Assembly: GCA_964598005.1 (NCBI GenBank)
Contig: CAZRAL010000014.1
Location: forward strand, 1 to 49,649
Source of the DNA: CAZRAL01 sp964598005
GTDB taxonomy: Bacteria; Pseudomonadota; Gammaproteobacteria; Burkholderiales; Usitatibacteraceae
Direction of reading: 5' to 3'
DNA length: 49,649 nt
Positions 41,281-49,649 of the stretch are shown here, in pieces (position 1 is the stretch's first letter; the number at the start of each line of letters is the position of its first letter). The position numbers were made by a program, and so were the translations under genes. The notes below the pieces were generated by a model that made no database searches, was not told where the DNA came from, and saw only the letters and a list, made by a program, of their open reading frames with translations.

Positions 41281-41885
41281 GCGCGCCGTTCCCCGTGCAG
41301 GGTTTCGACCAGTTTAATACCCTGTTGCTCCATATCCACCACCATCACATCAATTTTGCCGCGGAAATGACGGTAAAAAATCATCGAGGGTACGGCAACG
41401 GCAATCCCCAGTGCCGTGTTATAGAGCGCCACGGAAATGCCATGTGCCAATTGTGCCGGGTTGTTACCCCCCGGGCTTTGCGAACCGAAAATTTCGATCA
41501 TGCCGATAACCGTACCGAATAATCCCAACAATGGCGCAACCGCGGCGATCGTCCCCAAACCATTGAGGAAACGTTCCATCTCGACCAGCACGGTGCGCCC
41601 CGCCTCTTCCATAGCTTCCTTCATGACCTCACGCGCACAACTTATATTGCTCACACCGGCAGCGAAAATTCGCCCAAGCAACGAATTCTGATTTAATCTG
41701 GCGATCAAATCAGCGCTTGGCCCCTGTACCTGAAAGGCCTGAACGGTTTCCTGAAACAAACCCACCGGGAGGACCACACTGCGGCGTAACGACCAAAAAC
41801 GTTCGCCGATAATGGCTAGCGAAATGACGGAACATAAAATAATCGGCCAGATCGGCCAGCCAGCGGCTTCAATGATTGACAGCAA
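41277..41885 (-). CDS. exbB: ExbB/TolQ/MotA-family proton-channel subunit
   Basis: The 202-residue protein has three membrane segments (about 12-32, 110-135, 155-180) and the family core GLGTIAAVAPLLGLFGTVIGMIEIF. It begins the exbB-exbD-lpxK-trm112-kdsB operon. The assignment to ExbB, not TolQ, rests on gene context and is not certain. Confidence 0.92.
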   Translation of the reverse strand: MLSIIEAAGWPIWPIILCSVISLAIIGERFWSLRRSVVLPVGLFQETVQAFQVQGPSADLIARLNQNSLLGRIFAAGVSNISCAREVMKEAMEEAGRTVLVEMERFLNGLGTIAAVAPLLGLFGTVIGMIEIFGSQSPGGNNPAQLAHGISVALYNTALGIAVAVPSMIFYRHFRGKIDVMVVDMEQQGIKLVETLHGERRA

Positions 41886-42327
41886 GCTTTTTCTCCTTTG
41901 CCAGATAACTCTTTAACAGTATGTCGATAAATTTAACCGGTATCTCGGCTTCATCCCACAAGCAAGCTGCGCAAACTTTAGCCTGACCGCACCATTTACA
42001 CAAGTCTTGACGGCGCAGAATTTTCTTCAAATAAAATTATCGATTACTCGGATCCCTTTTATTCATGCGCATTTTTGTAAAATCTCTGTGTCGTTGCTGG
42101 CTCGCAAGCCGATACAGTGAAATCATCCACAAAGCCTGTGGATAAGTCTGTGGGTGGCTTTAGAAGTCCGCATCTAAGTCATGAAATTGTAAAGGGTTTT
42201 CTGTAATCGCCTAATTTTTGAACGCAATAAAATTGCTTATAAATCAATATATTAATAAACTTTACGCAGCGCGAATACTTTCAGCCAAATAGGCTGAAAA
42301 TAGCAAAGCAAGTGCTAACATAAATTT
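41886..42327. other. 442 bp divergent intergenic region between exbB and xseA
   Basis: No gene is seen. The region holds a TTGACG box at 42007-42012 with AT-rich sequence 17-19 bases on, a DnaA-box pair (listed separately), an AT-rich stretch (about 42194-42265), and a hairpin TTTCAGCC-AAATA-GGCTGAAA (42279-42299) close to the xseA start. Promoters for both flanking genes should lie here. Confidence 0.5.
42123..42157. promoter_or_regulatory. DnaA-box-like cluster
   Basis: TGTGGATAA at 42137-42145 is an exact DnaA box (TTATCCACA on the minus strand). TCATCCACA at 42123-42131 differs at one base and faces it, so ATCCACA-AAGCC-TGTGGAT is a perfect inverted repeat. TGTGGGTGG at 42149-42157 is a weaker third match. 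It may titrate or respond to DnaA. Confidence 0.55.
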
Positions 42328-43698
42328 ATGAATCAGGAAAATTTATTCTCGCCCCTCCCGCCACATGGCGGCACCAAGGTCATTACCGTCAGTGAGCTTA
42401 ACCGCCGCGCACGTCATGTCCTTGAAGCCAATCTCGAATTGCTATGGATCGCCGGTGAATTGTCCAATGTCATCCGTGCCAGCAGCGGCCACTGGTATTT
42501 TTCGCTCAAGGATAGCAGCGCTCAGGTGCGTTGCGTCATGTTCCGGCAACGCAGTCAAACACTTTCCTTTGCGCCGGAAGACGGCATGCAAGTCGAAATA
42601 CGTGCGCTGCCCACTTTGTATGAAGCACGCGGCGAATTTCAACTGGGCGTTGAAACCATGCGCCGCGCAGGATTGGGCGCACGGTTTGAAGCCTTCGAGC
42701 AGCTCAAGACTGCTTTGGGCGCACAAGGATTATTTGACGAAGCGCGCAAAAAGCCGCTTCCAGCCTTCCCCGCACGCATCGGCATTATCACATCGCTGCA
42801 AGCTGCTGCCTTGCGCGATGTCATCACCACATTGAAGCGCCGCGCACCCATGATCCGGCTCATCCTGTACCCTACCTTGGTACAGGGTGCGGATGCCGCA
42901 CAGGAGATCGTCGCTGCACTGGATTACGCCCGCTTGCGGGCAGAATGTGACGTGCTCATTCTTTGCCGGGGAGGTGGTAGTTTTGAGGACTTGTGGGCAT
43001 TCAATGAAGAACCGGTGGCGCGCGCGATGGTGCGGTTGCAGCATGAAACGACCATTCCCCTGGTCAGCGGCATTGGGCACGAAACCGATTTTTCTATCGC
43101 GGATTTCATTGCTGACCGGCGTGCAGCCACGCCGACCGCTGCAGCGGAACTGGTTTCACCTGACACTGAGGAACTCAAACTTCGAATAAACCGGATCTCA
43201 CAACGGTTGCGTCGTGAAGCCGCTCGCTGTATTAGTGGCGCGCAGCAACATCTGGACCTGGCCCGGCGTGGGTTGATTTCACCCAGCGAACGATTGCTGC
43301 ATGAAGGCGAGCGGCTGGCGCAACAACGCACGCGCCTGGCGCGCGCCTGGGATCAGCGTCAGCAACAAAGAACACTGGCCCTGCTAACACTGCAAAAACA
43401 GATTGGCCATCTTCTTCCCGATTTAACGGCCCATCGCTTGCATCTGCTTGAAAAGCACCGCCAATTACAGCGTGTTAGCCAACGTTTTCTAGAAAACCGC
43501 CGCCAAGCCCTGAGTGCCCGTGTTGACAAATTGGCATTGCTAAGCCCCTTGCACACTCTAGCGCGTGGCTACAGCATCGTCACTGACGTCGAGGGTCATA
43601 TACTGCGCAATAGCACGGTGGTAACAAAGAATACCCCTATCGTTGTGCAACTGGCTAAAGGCAAACTGCACGCCATTGTTGACGATATAAAAACATAG
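42328..43698 (+). CDS. xseA: Exodeoxyribonuclease VII large subunit
   Basis: The 456-residue subunit, with XseB (not in the window), degrades single-stranded DNA to oligonucleotides. The N-terminal OB fold (about 15-110) includes ELLWIAGELSNVIRASSGHWYFSLKD. The catalytic core has IGIITS, RGGGSFEDLWAFNEE and SGIGHETDFSIADFIADRRAATPTAAAE. A coiled-coil region follows (about 285-400), and the C-terminal LARGYSIVT segment is present. The length is standard. Confidence 0.97.
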   Translation: MNQENLFSPLPPHGGTKVITVSELNRRARHVLEANLELLWIAGELSNVIRASSGHWYFSLKDSSAQVRCVMFRQRSQTLSFAPEDGMQVEIRALPTLYEARGEFQLGVETMRRAGLGARFEAFEQLKTALGAQGLFDEARKKPLPAFPARIGIITSLQAAALRDVITTLKRRAPMIRLILYPTLVQGADAAQEIVAALDYARLRAECDVLILCRGGGSFEDLWAFNEEPVARAMVRLQHETTIPLVSGIGHETDFSIADFIADRRAATPTAAAELVSPDTEELKLRINRISQRLRREAARCISGAQQHLDLARRGLISPSERLLHEGERLAQQRTRLARAWDQRQQQRTLALLTLQKQIGHLLPDLTAHRLHLLEKHRQLQRVSQRFLENRRQALSARVDKLALLSPLHTLARGYSIVTDVEGHILRNSTVVTKNTPIVVQLAKGKLHAIVDDIKT

Positions 43699-43699
43699 A

Positions 43700-43726
43700 G
43701 CCGGTTGCACATCGCAGCCAACCGGC
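43700..43726 (+). other. Hairpin after xseA
   Basis: GCCGGTT and AACCGGC form a 7 bp stem around 13 bases, directly after the xseA stop. No T-run follows. It may be a weak or Rho-assisted end, or stabilise the 3' end of the transcript. Confidence 0.4.
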
Positions 43727-43769
43727 GTAACGTAGTCCATTCCTTCCACTTCATTCAATGGAGAAAAAC

Positions 43770-44000
43770 ATGGCCAAGAAAAGTAAAAGCGGTGCATCGG
43801 TTTACAAAGTGATCGAACTGGTTGGCACCAGTGCAGAATCGTGGGCAGACGCCGCCCGTCATGCTATCGACAGTGCAAGCAAAACATTACGCGATATTCG
43901 TGTGGCGGAAGTTTCCAAGCTTGATGTAAAAATCGCCAAAGACGGCACGTTGACTTATCGCGCCAAAATGAAACTCTCCTTCAAGTACCACGGCGACTAA
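43770..44000 (+). CDS. Dodecin flavoprotein
   Basis: The 76-residue product (MAKKSKSGASVYKVIELVGTSAESW...) has the dodecin fold pattern. Its VYKVIELVGTS start, a helix AARHAIDSASKTLRDIRVAEV and a final YRAKMKLSFKY strand all fit. Dodecins form hollow twelve-subunit spheres that store flavins. The ATG at 43770 is seven bases after GGAG (43760-43763), so it is preferred over the ATG at 43758 that contains this site. Confidence 0.94.
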   Translation: MAKKSKSGASVYKVIELVGTSAESWADAARHAIDSASKTLRDIRVAEVSKLDVKIAKDGTLTYRAKMKLSFKYHGD

Positions 44001-44041
44001 TCTTTCATCGCCTATGGAGGCAGGCCCTGCGTGAGCTTTGG

Positions 44042-45013
44042 TTAAGCAGCCAGAAACATTTCGACCTGATTAGCCAGCACGGTAAGCAGGTCGGCGCGCA
44101 GGCAATCGAACGCAAGCATCCCCCGCATACTACGCAACCAGGTCAGCTGACGTTTAACCAATTGCCTGGTTGCTGCAATGCCCTGTTCGCGTAATTCCTC
44201 GGCACTGCATTCACCTTCGAGAAAACGCCACGTCTGGCGATAACCCACGCAGCGCATCGACGGCATGTCGCACCCAAGAGAATAACGCTGGCGTAGTGCA
44301 ATCAATTCGTTAACCAGCCCTCTTTCCAGCATCGCATCGAAACGCTGTGCCACGCGCTGGTGCAATATTGCGCGATCACTGGGTTGCAGCGCCAGATTCA
44401 ATACCCGATAGGGAAAGATTTCCCCGACCACACTTTTATCGGACGCTCCTTTTTCGGCGCGTTTTTGCAGGGCCGATAGCGGCTGGCCGGTCAATTCGAA
44501 AACCTCCAGCGCGCGCTGAATACGCTGTGCATCGCCCGGCTCAAGCCGGGCTGCGGTTACGGGATCAATTTTCTGTAACTCGCCATGCAAAGCCGGCCAG
44601 CCGATCTCCGCTGCGCGCTGTTCCAAGTGGGTACGCAGCAAAGGATCGGCTGCGGGCAGCGCGCTTAATCCGTTCGCCAGTGCTTTTACATATAGCATGG
44701 TGCCTCCCGCCAGCAGTGGCACGCGCCCTCGCCGGTGAATGTCGGCAATCGCTTCAAGCGCTTGTTGGCGAAAAGCCGCAACGGAATAGGTTTCCGTCGG
44801 ATCGATAATATCGATTAGATGATGCGGAAAGCGCCGTAAAGTAGCTGCATCCAGCTTGGCGGTTCCGATATCCATACCGCGATAGATTTGTGCTGAATCT
44901 ACGCTGATGATTTCCAGCGGAAAATGTTCTGTAAGATGCAACGCCGCCTGCGTCTTGCCCGATGCGGTTGGGCCGAGCAAAAAAATGACCTTGCTTTCAT
45001 TTTCTACTGGCAT
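44042..45013 (-). CDS. miaA: tRNA dimethylallyltransferase
   Basis: The 323-residue enzyme prenylates A37 of tRNAs reading UNN codons. The P-loop LLGPTASGKTQAAL, DSAQIYRGMDIGTAK, HHLIDIIDPTETYSVAAF and LLAGGTMLYVKAL are characteristic. It follows mutL on the same strand, the classic mutL-miaA pair, with a 70-base gap that holds a weak hairpin with T6 (45061-45079). Confidence 0.97.
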   Translation of the reverse strand: MPVENESKVIFLLGPTASGKTQAALHLTEHFPLEIISVDSAQIYRGMDIGTAKLDAATLRRFPHHLIDIIDPTETYSVAAFRQQALEAIADIHRRGRVPLLAGGTMLYVKALANGLSALPAADPLLRTHLEQRAAEIGWPALHGELQKIDPVTAARLEPGDAQRIQRALEVFELTGQPLSALQKRAEKGASDKSVVGEIFPYRVLNLALQPSDRAILHQRVAQRFDAMLERGLVNELIALRQRYSLGCDMPSMRCVGYRQTWRFLEGECSAEELREQGIAATRQLVKRQLTWLRSMRGMLAFDCLRADLLTVLANQVEMFLAA

Positions 45014-45083
45014 GCCTATTCACTCGACGCCATGAAAATGAAAAAGAAGATAACCGCAGAAAAAATGCCTGTCGTGGCAACCT

Positions 45084-46901
45084 TCATCGCCCGCGCATGA
45101 ACAATTTATCGAGATCGGCGAGGCTAAATTGATACCAGGTGGGTCGGCCATGATTGCATTGCCCGGAACGCTCGGTGATTTCCATTTCGCGCAACAAGGC
45201 ATTCATTTCCGGGATGGTTAACATGCGGTTGGCACGTACTGCCCCATGACAAGCCATGGTGGATAACATTTCGTCACGCTGCTCGATCAAGGCACGCGAG
45301 GTACCATGTTCGGCAAGGTCTGCCAGCAACTCGCGCAGCATTGCCGGTGCATCCAGGCCGGGCAAGTGTGCGGGCACGGCGCGAATCACCACTTGTTGAG
45401 GCCCTGCGGCAGTCACCTCGAAGCCCAGCCTCGCAAAAAAATCACGGTTCTGTTCCGCCAGTTCCACCTCGCGCTCGGCTAGGGGAACGGCAATTGGCAC
45501 AATAAGCGGCTGTGAAGCAAGCTGATCGTGGCTCATGGCTGTTTTCAGTTTCTCGTAAAGCAAACGTTCGTGAGCGGCGTGCATATCGACGACCACCAGG
45601 CCGTGTGCGTTCTGGGCCAAAATATAAATGCCATGCAACTGGGCCAGGGCAAAACCGAGTGGCGGCAGGTCTGCACGGGTGAGGACAGAATCGGCGGCAG
45701 AGTCGGTTAATGCAGTTTGCGGAAAACGGCGTGCTGGATCATCGGTCAGCATGGCGTACATGGTCGCTGGTTGCTGCACTCCCAGTGAACTTTGAAAGGC
45801 AAAATTGCGTAACCGCAGCGACCTGTCCCCGCTTTCATTTTGCTCCTTCGCAGCAATGGGCGTGGAATATTCGAAAGGCTGGGCGCTTGGCGTTCCGGCT
45901 ACGGCGACCGGCCGGGCCAGCACTTTATTGACCGCGTGAAATATAAACTGGTGAGCCGCCCGTGCATCGCGAAAACGCACTTCGGATTTGGTGGGGTGTA
46001 CGTTCACATCGACCAGCAGGGGATCAATCGTCAGAAAAAGTACATAAGCCGGATGGCGCTGCCCATGCAATACATCGCGATAGGCCTCGCGCAAGGCGTG
46101 ACTCAGCAACTTGTCACGCACAAAGCGGCCATTTACAAACAGAAATTGTTGATCGCGTCCGCTCCTTGAATAGGCTGGCGAGGCCGCAAAACCGGAGACT
46201 GCGAAGGGGCCAGCGCTTTCTTCCACGACCGCTGCGGCATCGATGAACTCCTGGCCCAGCAAGGCCTGCACGCGTTGTGTCGGATTACCTGGAGATAACT
46301 GCCATACCACGCGGCCATTATGGTTCAGCGTCATACCAATTTCCGGTGCCGAAAGTGCGGCGCGAATCGCTGCATCTTCGCAATGCCCGTATTCAGTTGC
46401 TTCGGTTTTCAGGAACTTACGCCTTGCCGGCGTGTTGAAATACAAATCTTCGGCCGTAATCGCGGTTCCAGCTTCGCGGGCAGCGGGCTCGACTGCCGAT
46501 ACATCCCCTCCCACGACCTCGATACGCGATGCGTGTTTGGCATCCGCGGTGCGGCTCACAATATTAAGCCGTGAGATCGCCGCGATACTCGCCAAGGCTT
46601 CACCGCGAAAACCCAGAGTGGCAACCCGCTCCATATCTTCGAGGGAGCGAATTTTGCTCGTGGCATGGCGTGCCAACGCGAGCGGCAGCTCAGCCGCAGC
46701 AATGCCCTGCCCATCATCAACCACTCGCATGTACTTTATGCCGCCTTGGACCAGCTCGATATCGATACGCGTTGCGCCGGCATCCAAGCTGTTTTCCAGC
46801 AATTCCTTCAGTGCCGCAGCCGGGCGTTCTACCACCTCGCCAGCGGCGATTTGGTTAATAAGCAAATCGGGCAGTACCCTGATCGCAGGCAAGTCACTCA
46901 A
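45084..46901 (-). CDS. mutL: DNA mismatch repair protein MutL
   Basis: The 605-residue GHKL ATPase coordinates mismatch repair. N-terminal motifs are NQIAAGEVVERPAAALKELLENSLDAGA, DDGQGI and TLGFRGEALASIA. The C-terminal dimerisation domain has DMHAAHERLLYE, fitting the D[Q/M]HAx2Ex4E endonuclease motif, with ACHGAVRAN and CNHGRPT supporting the metal site. This indicates a nicking MutL, as in bacteria that lack MutH. Confidence 0.96.
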   Translation of the reverse strand: MSDLPAIRVLPDLLINQIAAGEVVERPAAALKELLENSLDAGATRIDIELVQGGIKYMRVVDDGQGIAAAELPLALARHATSKIRSLEDMERVATLGFRGEALASIAAISRLNIVSRTADAKHASRIEVVGGDVSAVEPAAREAGTAITAEDLYFNTPARRKFLKTEATEYGHCEDAAIRAALSAPEIGMTLNHNGRVVWQLSPGNPTQRVQALLGQEFIDAAAVVEESAGPFAVSGFAASPAYSRSGRDQQFLFVNGRFVRDKLLSHALREAYRDVLHGQRHPAYVLFLTIDPLLVDVNVHPTKSEVRFRDARAAHQFIFHAVNKVLARPVAVAGTPSAQPFEYSTPIAAKEQNESGDRSLRLRNFAFQSSLGVQQPATMYAMLTDDPARRFPQTALTDSAADSVLTRADLPPLGFALAQLHGIYILAQNAHGLVVVDMHAAHERLLYEKLKTAMSHDQLASQPLIVPIAVPLAEREVELAEQNRDFFARLGFEVTAAGPQQVVIRAVPAHLPGLDAPAMLRELLADLAEHGTSRALIEQRDEMLSTMACHGAVRANRMLTIPEMNALLREMEITERSGQCNHGRPTWYQFSLADLDKLFMRGR

Positions 46902-46983
46902 AATTTTTAGCCGGGAAAGAATAAGTTTTGAATTATAACGGCTTGACGGTATCGGTGATTTGGGCCACCCTTACTGTTCGGCA

Positions 46984-46999
46984 GGGAACATCTGATTAA
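46984..46999 (+). repeat. Short match to the contig-end repeat terminus
   Basis: GGGAACATCTGATTAA matches GGGAACCTCTGATTAA at 49468-49483 with one mismatch, in the same orientation. The two copies bracket the PAS-GGDEF-EAL gene. It could be a remnant or a target-site-like sequence, or chance. Confidence 0.35.
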
Positions 47000-47026
47000 C
47001 AAAGCAATATTTCGCTATTTCAAATC

Positions 47027-49468
47027 GTGAATATCCACCCGCCCCAAACCCAGACTAGTGCCGATAAGGTATTCGAATTTGTACCCACCCCTGCGCGCAC
47101 TTTGGCCAATCGACATCTCTATACGGAACTAACGCATCTGCTGTTTCGTTTTTCACTGGCAGGATATCTGGCCGAATTGTTTGTTATTTTTCTGCTTCTG
47201 CTTCTGATATGGACGGATTTAGGTAACCAACCTGCCTTGATTGTGTGGTTCGTGAGTGCCGCGGTCGTGACGCTAGGCCGTTACATCGTTTATAAATTAT
47301 TCATTCGCAAGCCTCCGCTGCCTGATCACTTACGGCTTTGGGAGCGCAGGTTTGCAATCGGCAGCATTCTTGGCGCCATTTTATGGGGACTGATGGGAGC
47401 CTTGCTGCTGCCCAAAAGCGGCCCAGCCCAATTGCCTGCGGTGATGCTGGTGGGATTGCTTACCATCGGCACCATGGCCTATCTTGCGCCGCATCGAACG
47501 CTGTTCGCCTATGTGGCCCTACTGACTTTGTTGCCTATGGGGGTTGTGACCCTGATTCTAGGCGACCGTTATGGTGCCATGCTGGGTGCGGCCATCATCG
47601 TTCTGGCCAGTCTGCTGGCGGTAGTACACAGCAAAATGCATCGCGCTTTGGCCGATGCCCTCGCTACACGCCTGGATAACACGCTTATCAGCATGCGGCT
47701 GGAAGAAGAAAAATTGCGTACCGAACGTATCAATCATGCGCTGGAGCGCCAAGCGAGCGAACGACATAAAGCCGAGCAAGCCGAGGTAGCCGCGCTGAAA
47801 CGGCTGGGTCTGCATCTGGATCACACGCCCTTTGGGGTGATTGAGTGGGATAAAGATTTTCGTATCGTCATGTGGAATCCCGCCGCTGAAGGACTCTTTG
47901 GCTATCCAGCGCAGGCTGTAAAAGGAGAGCCGGTCACGCTTTTGGCACGCAGCGAGAAAGAGCGTGATTTGCTGACCACGTTGTGGCAGGAATTGCAGCG
48001 CAGCCGGGATGCCACGCATGTTTCGCTCACTACCACCAATAATCACGGCGAGGTTATTTATACCGACTGGCACAACACGCCACTGTTGGACGCTGAAGGC
48101 GCGGTAGTAGGCGCTGCTGCCCTAATACAGGATGTGACGGAACGCATCAACACCGAGCGTACCATCCGTTATATGGCGCACCACGATGCGTTGACGGGTC
48201 TGCCAAACCGGTTGCTGATGCAGGACCGCCTGAATCAGGCGCTATTACAGGCACGCCGGACAAAACGGCATGTTGGTCTATTGTTTATCGACGTTGATCG
48301 CTTTAAAACCATCAACACCACATTGGGTTACGATGTCGGTGACCAGATATTGCGCGAAATGGCCAAACGGCTGACCAAACTGGTGCGTGAAGGCGATACG
48401 GTGGCACGAGAAAGCGGTGATAAATTCGTGGTCGTGTTGCGTGAATTGGAAAAGCCCGAGTCGGCGCAAATCGTTGCGGCCAAGATTCTTGCCGAACTAG
48501 CCAAGTCAATCGAAGTCGATGGCCAAAAATTGACGCTTACTGCCTCCATCGGCATCAGTCACTACCCCAACGATGCAGGCGACGTTCCCACCCTTCTAAA
48601 ACATGCGGATTCCGCGATGTATCAGGCCAAAGATGCAGGCCGTAACACCATCCGCTTTTTTACCGCCGATCTCAATTTATTGCGTGCTCGCCGCCTCGAA
48701 GTAGAAAGCCGCATGCGCCGCGGAATCGAAAGGCAGGAATTCTATCTTTGCTATCAGCCACAGGTGGGTATCCATACGGGCAGGATCCAGGGGGTTGAAG
48801 CCTTGTTGCGCTGGAAAGACCCGCAAAAAGGCGATATTTTTCCGGCAGATTTTCTGGCCATGGCAGAGGAGTTGGGGCTGACGATCCCTTTGGGGGAGTG
48901 GGTATTTCTCAGCGTTTGCCAGCAACTCAAGGCATGGGAGCTCACCGGTTATCGGGATCTCAGCGTATCGATCAATCTGAGTCCCCGTCAATTCATGTCG
49001 CGCAAACTGTTACCCGCCTTAAAATCTGTACTATTTGAAACAGGGGTAGACGCCAAGCGTATCGACCTGGAAATCTCCGAGACGTTGGTCATGCGCGATA
49101 TCGACATCTCCAGCGAAATCCTCGCCAACCTGCATCACCTTGGCGTCACTGTTTCGATCAGTGATTTTGGCGTGGGTTATTCGTCCCTGGGTCAGTTAAA
49201 ACGACTGCCCGTGCAAACGCTCAAAATCGATCGCAGTTTCATTGCGCAGATTCCTGAAGATACAAACAGCTGCTCGATTGCCGAAGCCATTATTGCCATG
49301 GGTAAGCGGCTGCAGTTACAAATTCTTGCCGAGGGTGTCGAAAACATGCAGCAACTAGAGTTTTTGCGTAATAAAGGTTGCGACGCGTTTCAGGGTTATT
49401 TATTCGCCAAGCCCCTCCTCGCACATGAAATCATCGCATTGCTCGGTTCATCTCATCCATTAAATTAG
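47027..49468 (+). CDS. Membrane PAS-GGDEF-EAL protein, both c-di-GMP domains altered
   Basis: The 813-residue protein starts with GTG. Five or six membrane segments (about 40-210) are followed by a short coiled coil (about 225-260), a PAS domain (about 262-375), GGDEF (about 385-545) and EAL (about 560-805). The GGDEF active-site motif reads SGDKF, so cyclase activity is unlikely. The EAL domain keeps EALLRW, NLSPRQF and ILAEGVEN. However, the DDFGTG loop reads SDFGVG, losing the first metal-binding Asp. It may be a weak phosphodiesterase or a sensor. Its stop codon touches the right-end repeat. Confidence 0.9.
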   Translation: MNIHPPQTQTSADKVFEFVPTPARTLANRHLYTELTHLLFRFSLAGYLAELFVIFLLLLLIWTDLGNQPALIVWFVSAAVVTLGRYIVYKLFIRKPPLPDHLRLWERRFAIGSILGAILWGLMGALLLPKSGPAQLPAVMLVGLLTIGTMAYLAPHRTLFAYVALLTLLPMGVVTLILGDRYGAMLGAAIIVLASLLAVVHSKMHRALADALATRLDNTLISMRLEEEKLRTERINHALERQASERHKAEQAEVAALKRLGLHLDHTPFGVIEWDKDFRIVMWNPAAEGLFGYPAQAVKGEPVTLLARSEKERDLLTTLWQELQRSRDATHVSLTTTNNHGEVIYTDWHNTPLLDAEGAVVGAAALIQDVTERINTERTIRYMAHHDALTGLPNRLLMQDRLNQALLQARRTKRHVGLLFIDVDRFKTINTTLGYDVGDQILREMAKRLTKLVREGDTVARESGDKFVVVLRELEKPESAQIVAAKILAELAKSIEVDGQKLTLTASIGISHYPNDAGDVPTLLKHADSAMYQAKDAGRNTIRFFTADLNLLRARRLEVESRMRRGIERQEFYLCYQPQVGIHTGRIQGVEALLRWKDPQKGDIFPADFLAMAEELGLTIPLGEWVFLSVCQQLKAWELTGYRDLSVSINLSPRQFMSRKLLPALKSVLFETGVDAKRIDLEISETLVMRDIDISSEILANLHHLGVTVSISDFGVGYSSLGQLKRLPVQTLKIDRSFIAQIPEDTNSCSIAEAIIAMGKRLQLQILAEGVENMQQLEFLRNKGCDAFQGYLFAKPLLAHEIIALLGSSHPLN

Positions 49469-49649
49469 GGAACCTCTGATTAAGTCCACATGGCCGCGCG
49501 CTTGGTTTTCCGGGATGGGATGCAAGGCGCGGTGCGCAGCGAATGGTCAATCCCCTTCGCAAGCACCGCAACACAGCAGACCGCCCGGAAAACCAGCGCC
49601 CATGCGGGTTTTGACAAGAATAGCCCATCTTCGGCGTGCCTTGCCACAG
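49465..49649 (+). repeat. Terminal repeat copy B
   Basis: Bases 49465-49622 are the near-exact reverse complement of 1-160. This copy runs about 27 bases further, to the window end, so it shows more of the element. GGTTTTCCGGG and CCCGGAAAACC form the internal inverted repeat. Its edge overlaps the TAG stop of the preceding gene. No coding sequence is supported. Confidence 0.85.

Noticed and set aside
42007..42299. The exbB-xseA gap as a true replication origin
   Set aside because: Only one exact DnaA box is present and no dnaA, dnaN, gyrB, parAB or rep gene is nearby; a regulatory cluster is more likely.
1..49649. CRISPR array, prophage or intact insertion sequence
   Set aside because: No regularly spaced repeats, phage structural genes or transposase were seen anywhere in the window.

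Overview
The window looks like one chromosomal contig from a betaproteobacterium. The best guess is the Nitrosomonadales or Gallionellaceae neighbourhood, judged from gene order and protein flavour, not from a marker gene. Most of it is housekeeping sequence in gene orders typical of Betaproteobacteria. Both ends carry the same roughly 160 bp repeat in opposite orientation, and a decayed partial copy lies near 3.8 kb. The contig therefore probably stops where an assembler met a multi-copy repeat.

Layout. 0.2-2.2 kb: kup potassium transporter. 2.2-3.8 kb: a small accessory patch with a decayed DNA-methyltransferase fragment and a Fic protein whose catalytic His is Arg. 3.8-11.0 kb, minus strand: TPR protein-lolB-ispE-tRNA-Gln-prs-rplY-pth-ychF, covering outer-membrane lipoprotein sorting, isoprenoid synthesis, PRPP synthesis and translation. 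11.2-14.0 kb: mutM and a dynamin-like GTPase. 14.1-16.5 kb, minus: an unrecognised helical-repeat protein, ferredoxin, coaD and rsmD. 16.5-20.0 kb, plus: ftsY-ftsE-ftsX and then rpoH, which has a perfect CIRCE operator in its leader. 20.0-25.7 kb: EamA transporter, oligopeptidase B, free-methionine-sulfoxide reductase, a Y-family polymerase behind a near-perfect LexA box, and a GDSL lipoprotein. 25.7-27.6 kb: sdaA and an unknown small protein.

27.7-35.8 kb, minus strand, is the most interesting stretch. It holds a bufferin metallophore operon (bufA2-bufB-bufC, a modified Cys-rich peptide with its MNIO enzyme and partner). Upstream lies an ECF sigma/anti-sigma pair, and upstream of that a secreted protein of unknown function and a 1047-residue VIT-vWA-TPR-DUF2135 protein. 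The anti-sigma-like protein and the VIT protein share a segment that looks like the TonB box and plug start of TonB-dependent receptors (KIEVTGSSI...), although neither is a receptor.

36.0-46.9 kb: glycine-zipper lipoprotein, PfkB kinase, xth, the envelope operon exbB-exbD-lpxK-trm112-kdsB, xseA, dodecin, miaA and mutL. 47.0-49.5 kb: a membrane PAS-GGDEF-EAL protein with changes at catalytic motifs of both c-di-GMP domains.

Four different small palindromic or repeat elements sit at gene ends, several touching stop codons. No CRISPR array, prophage or intact insertion sequence was seen. All functions are read from motifs and remembered families; nothing was searched.
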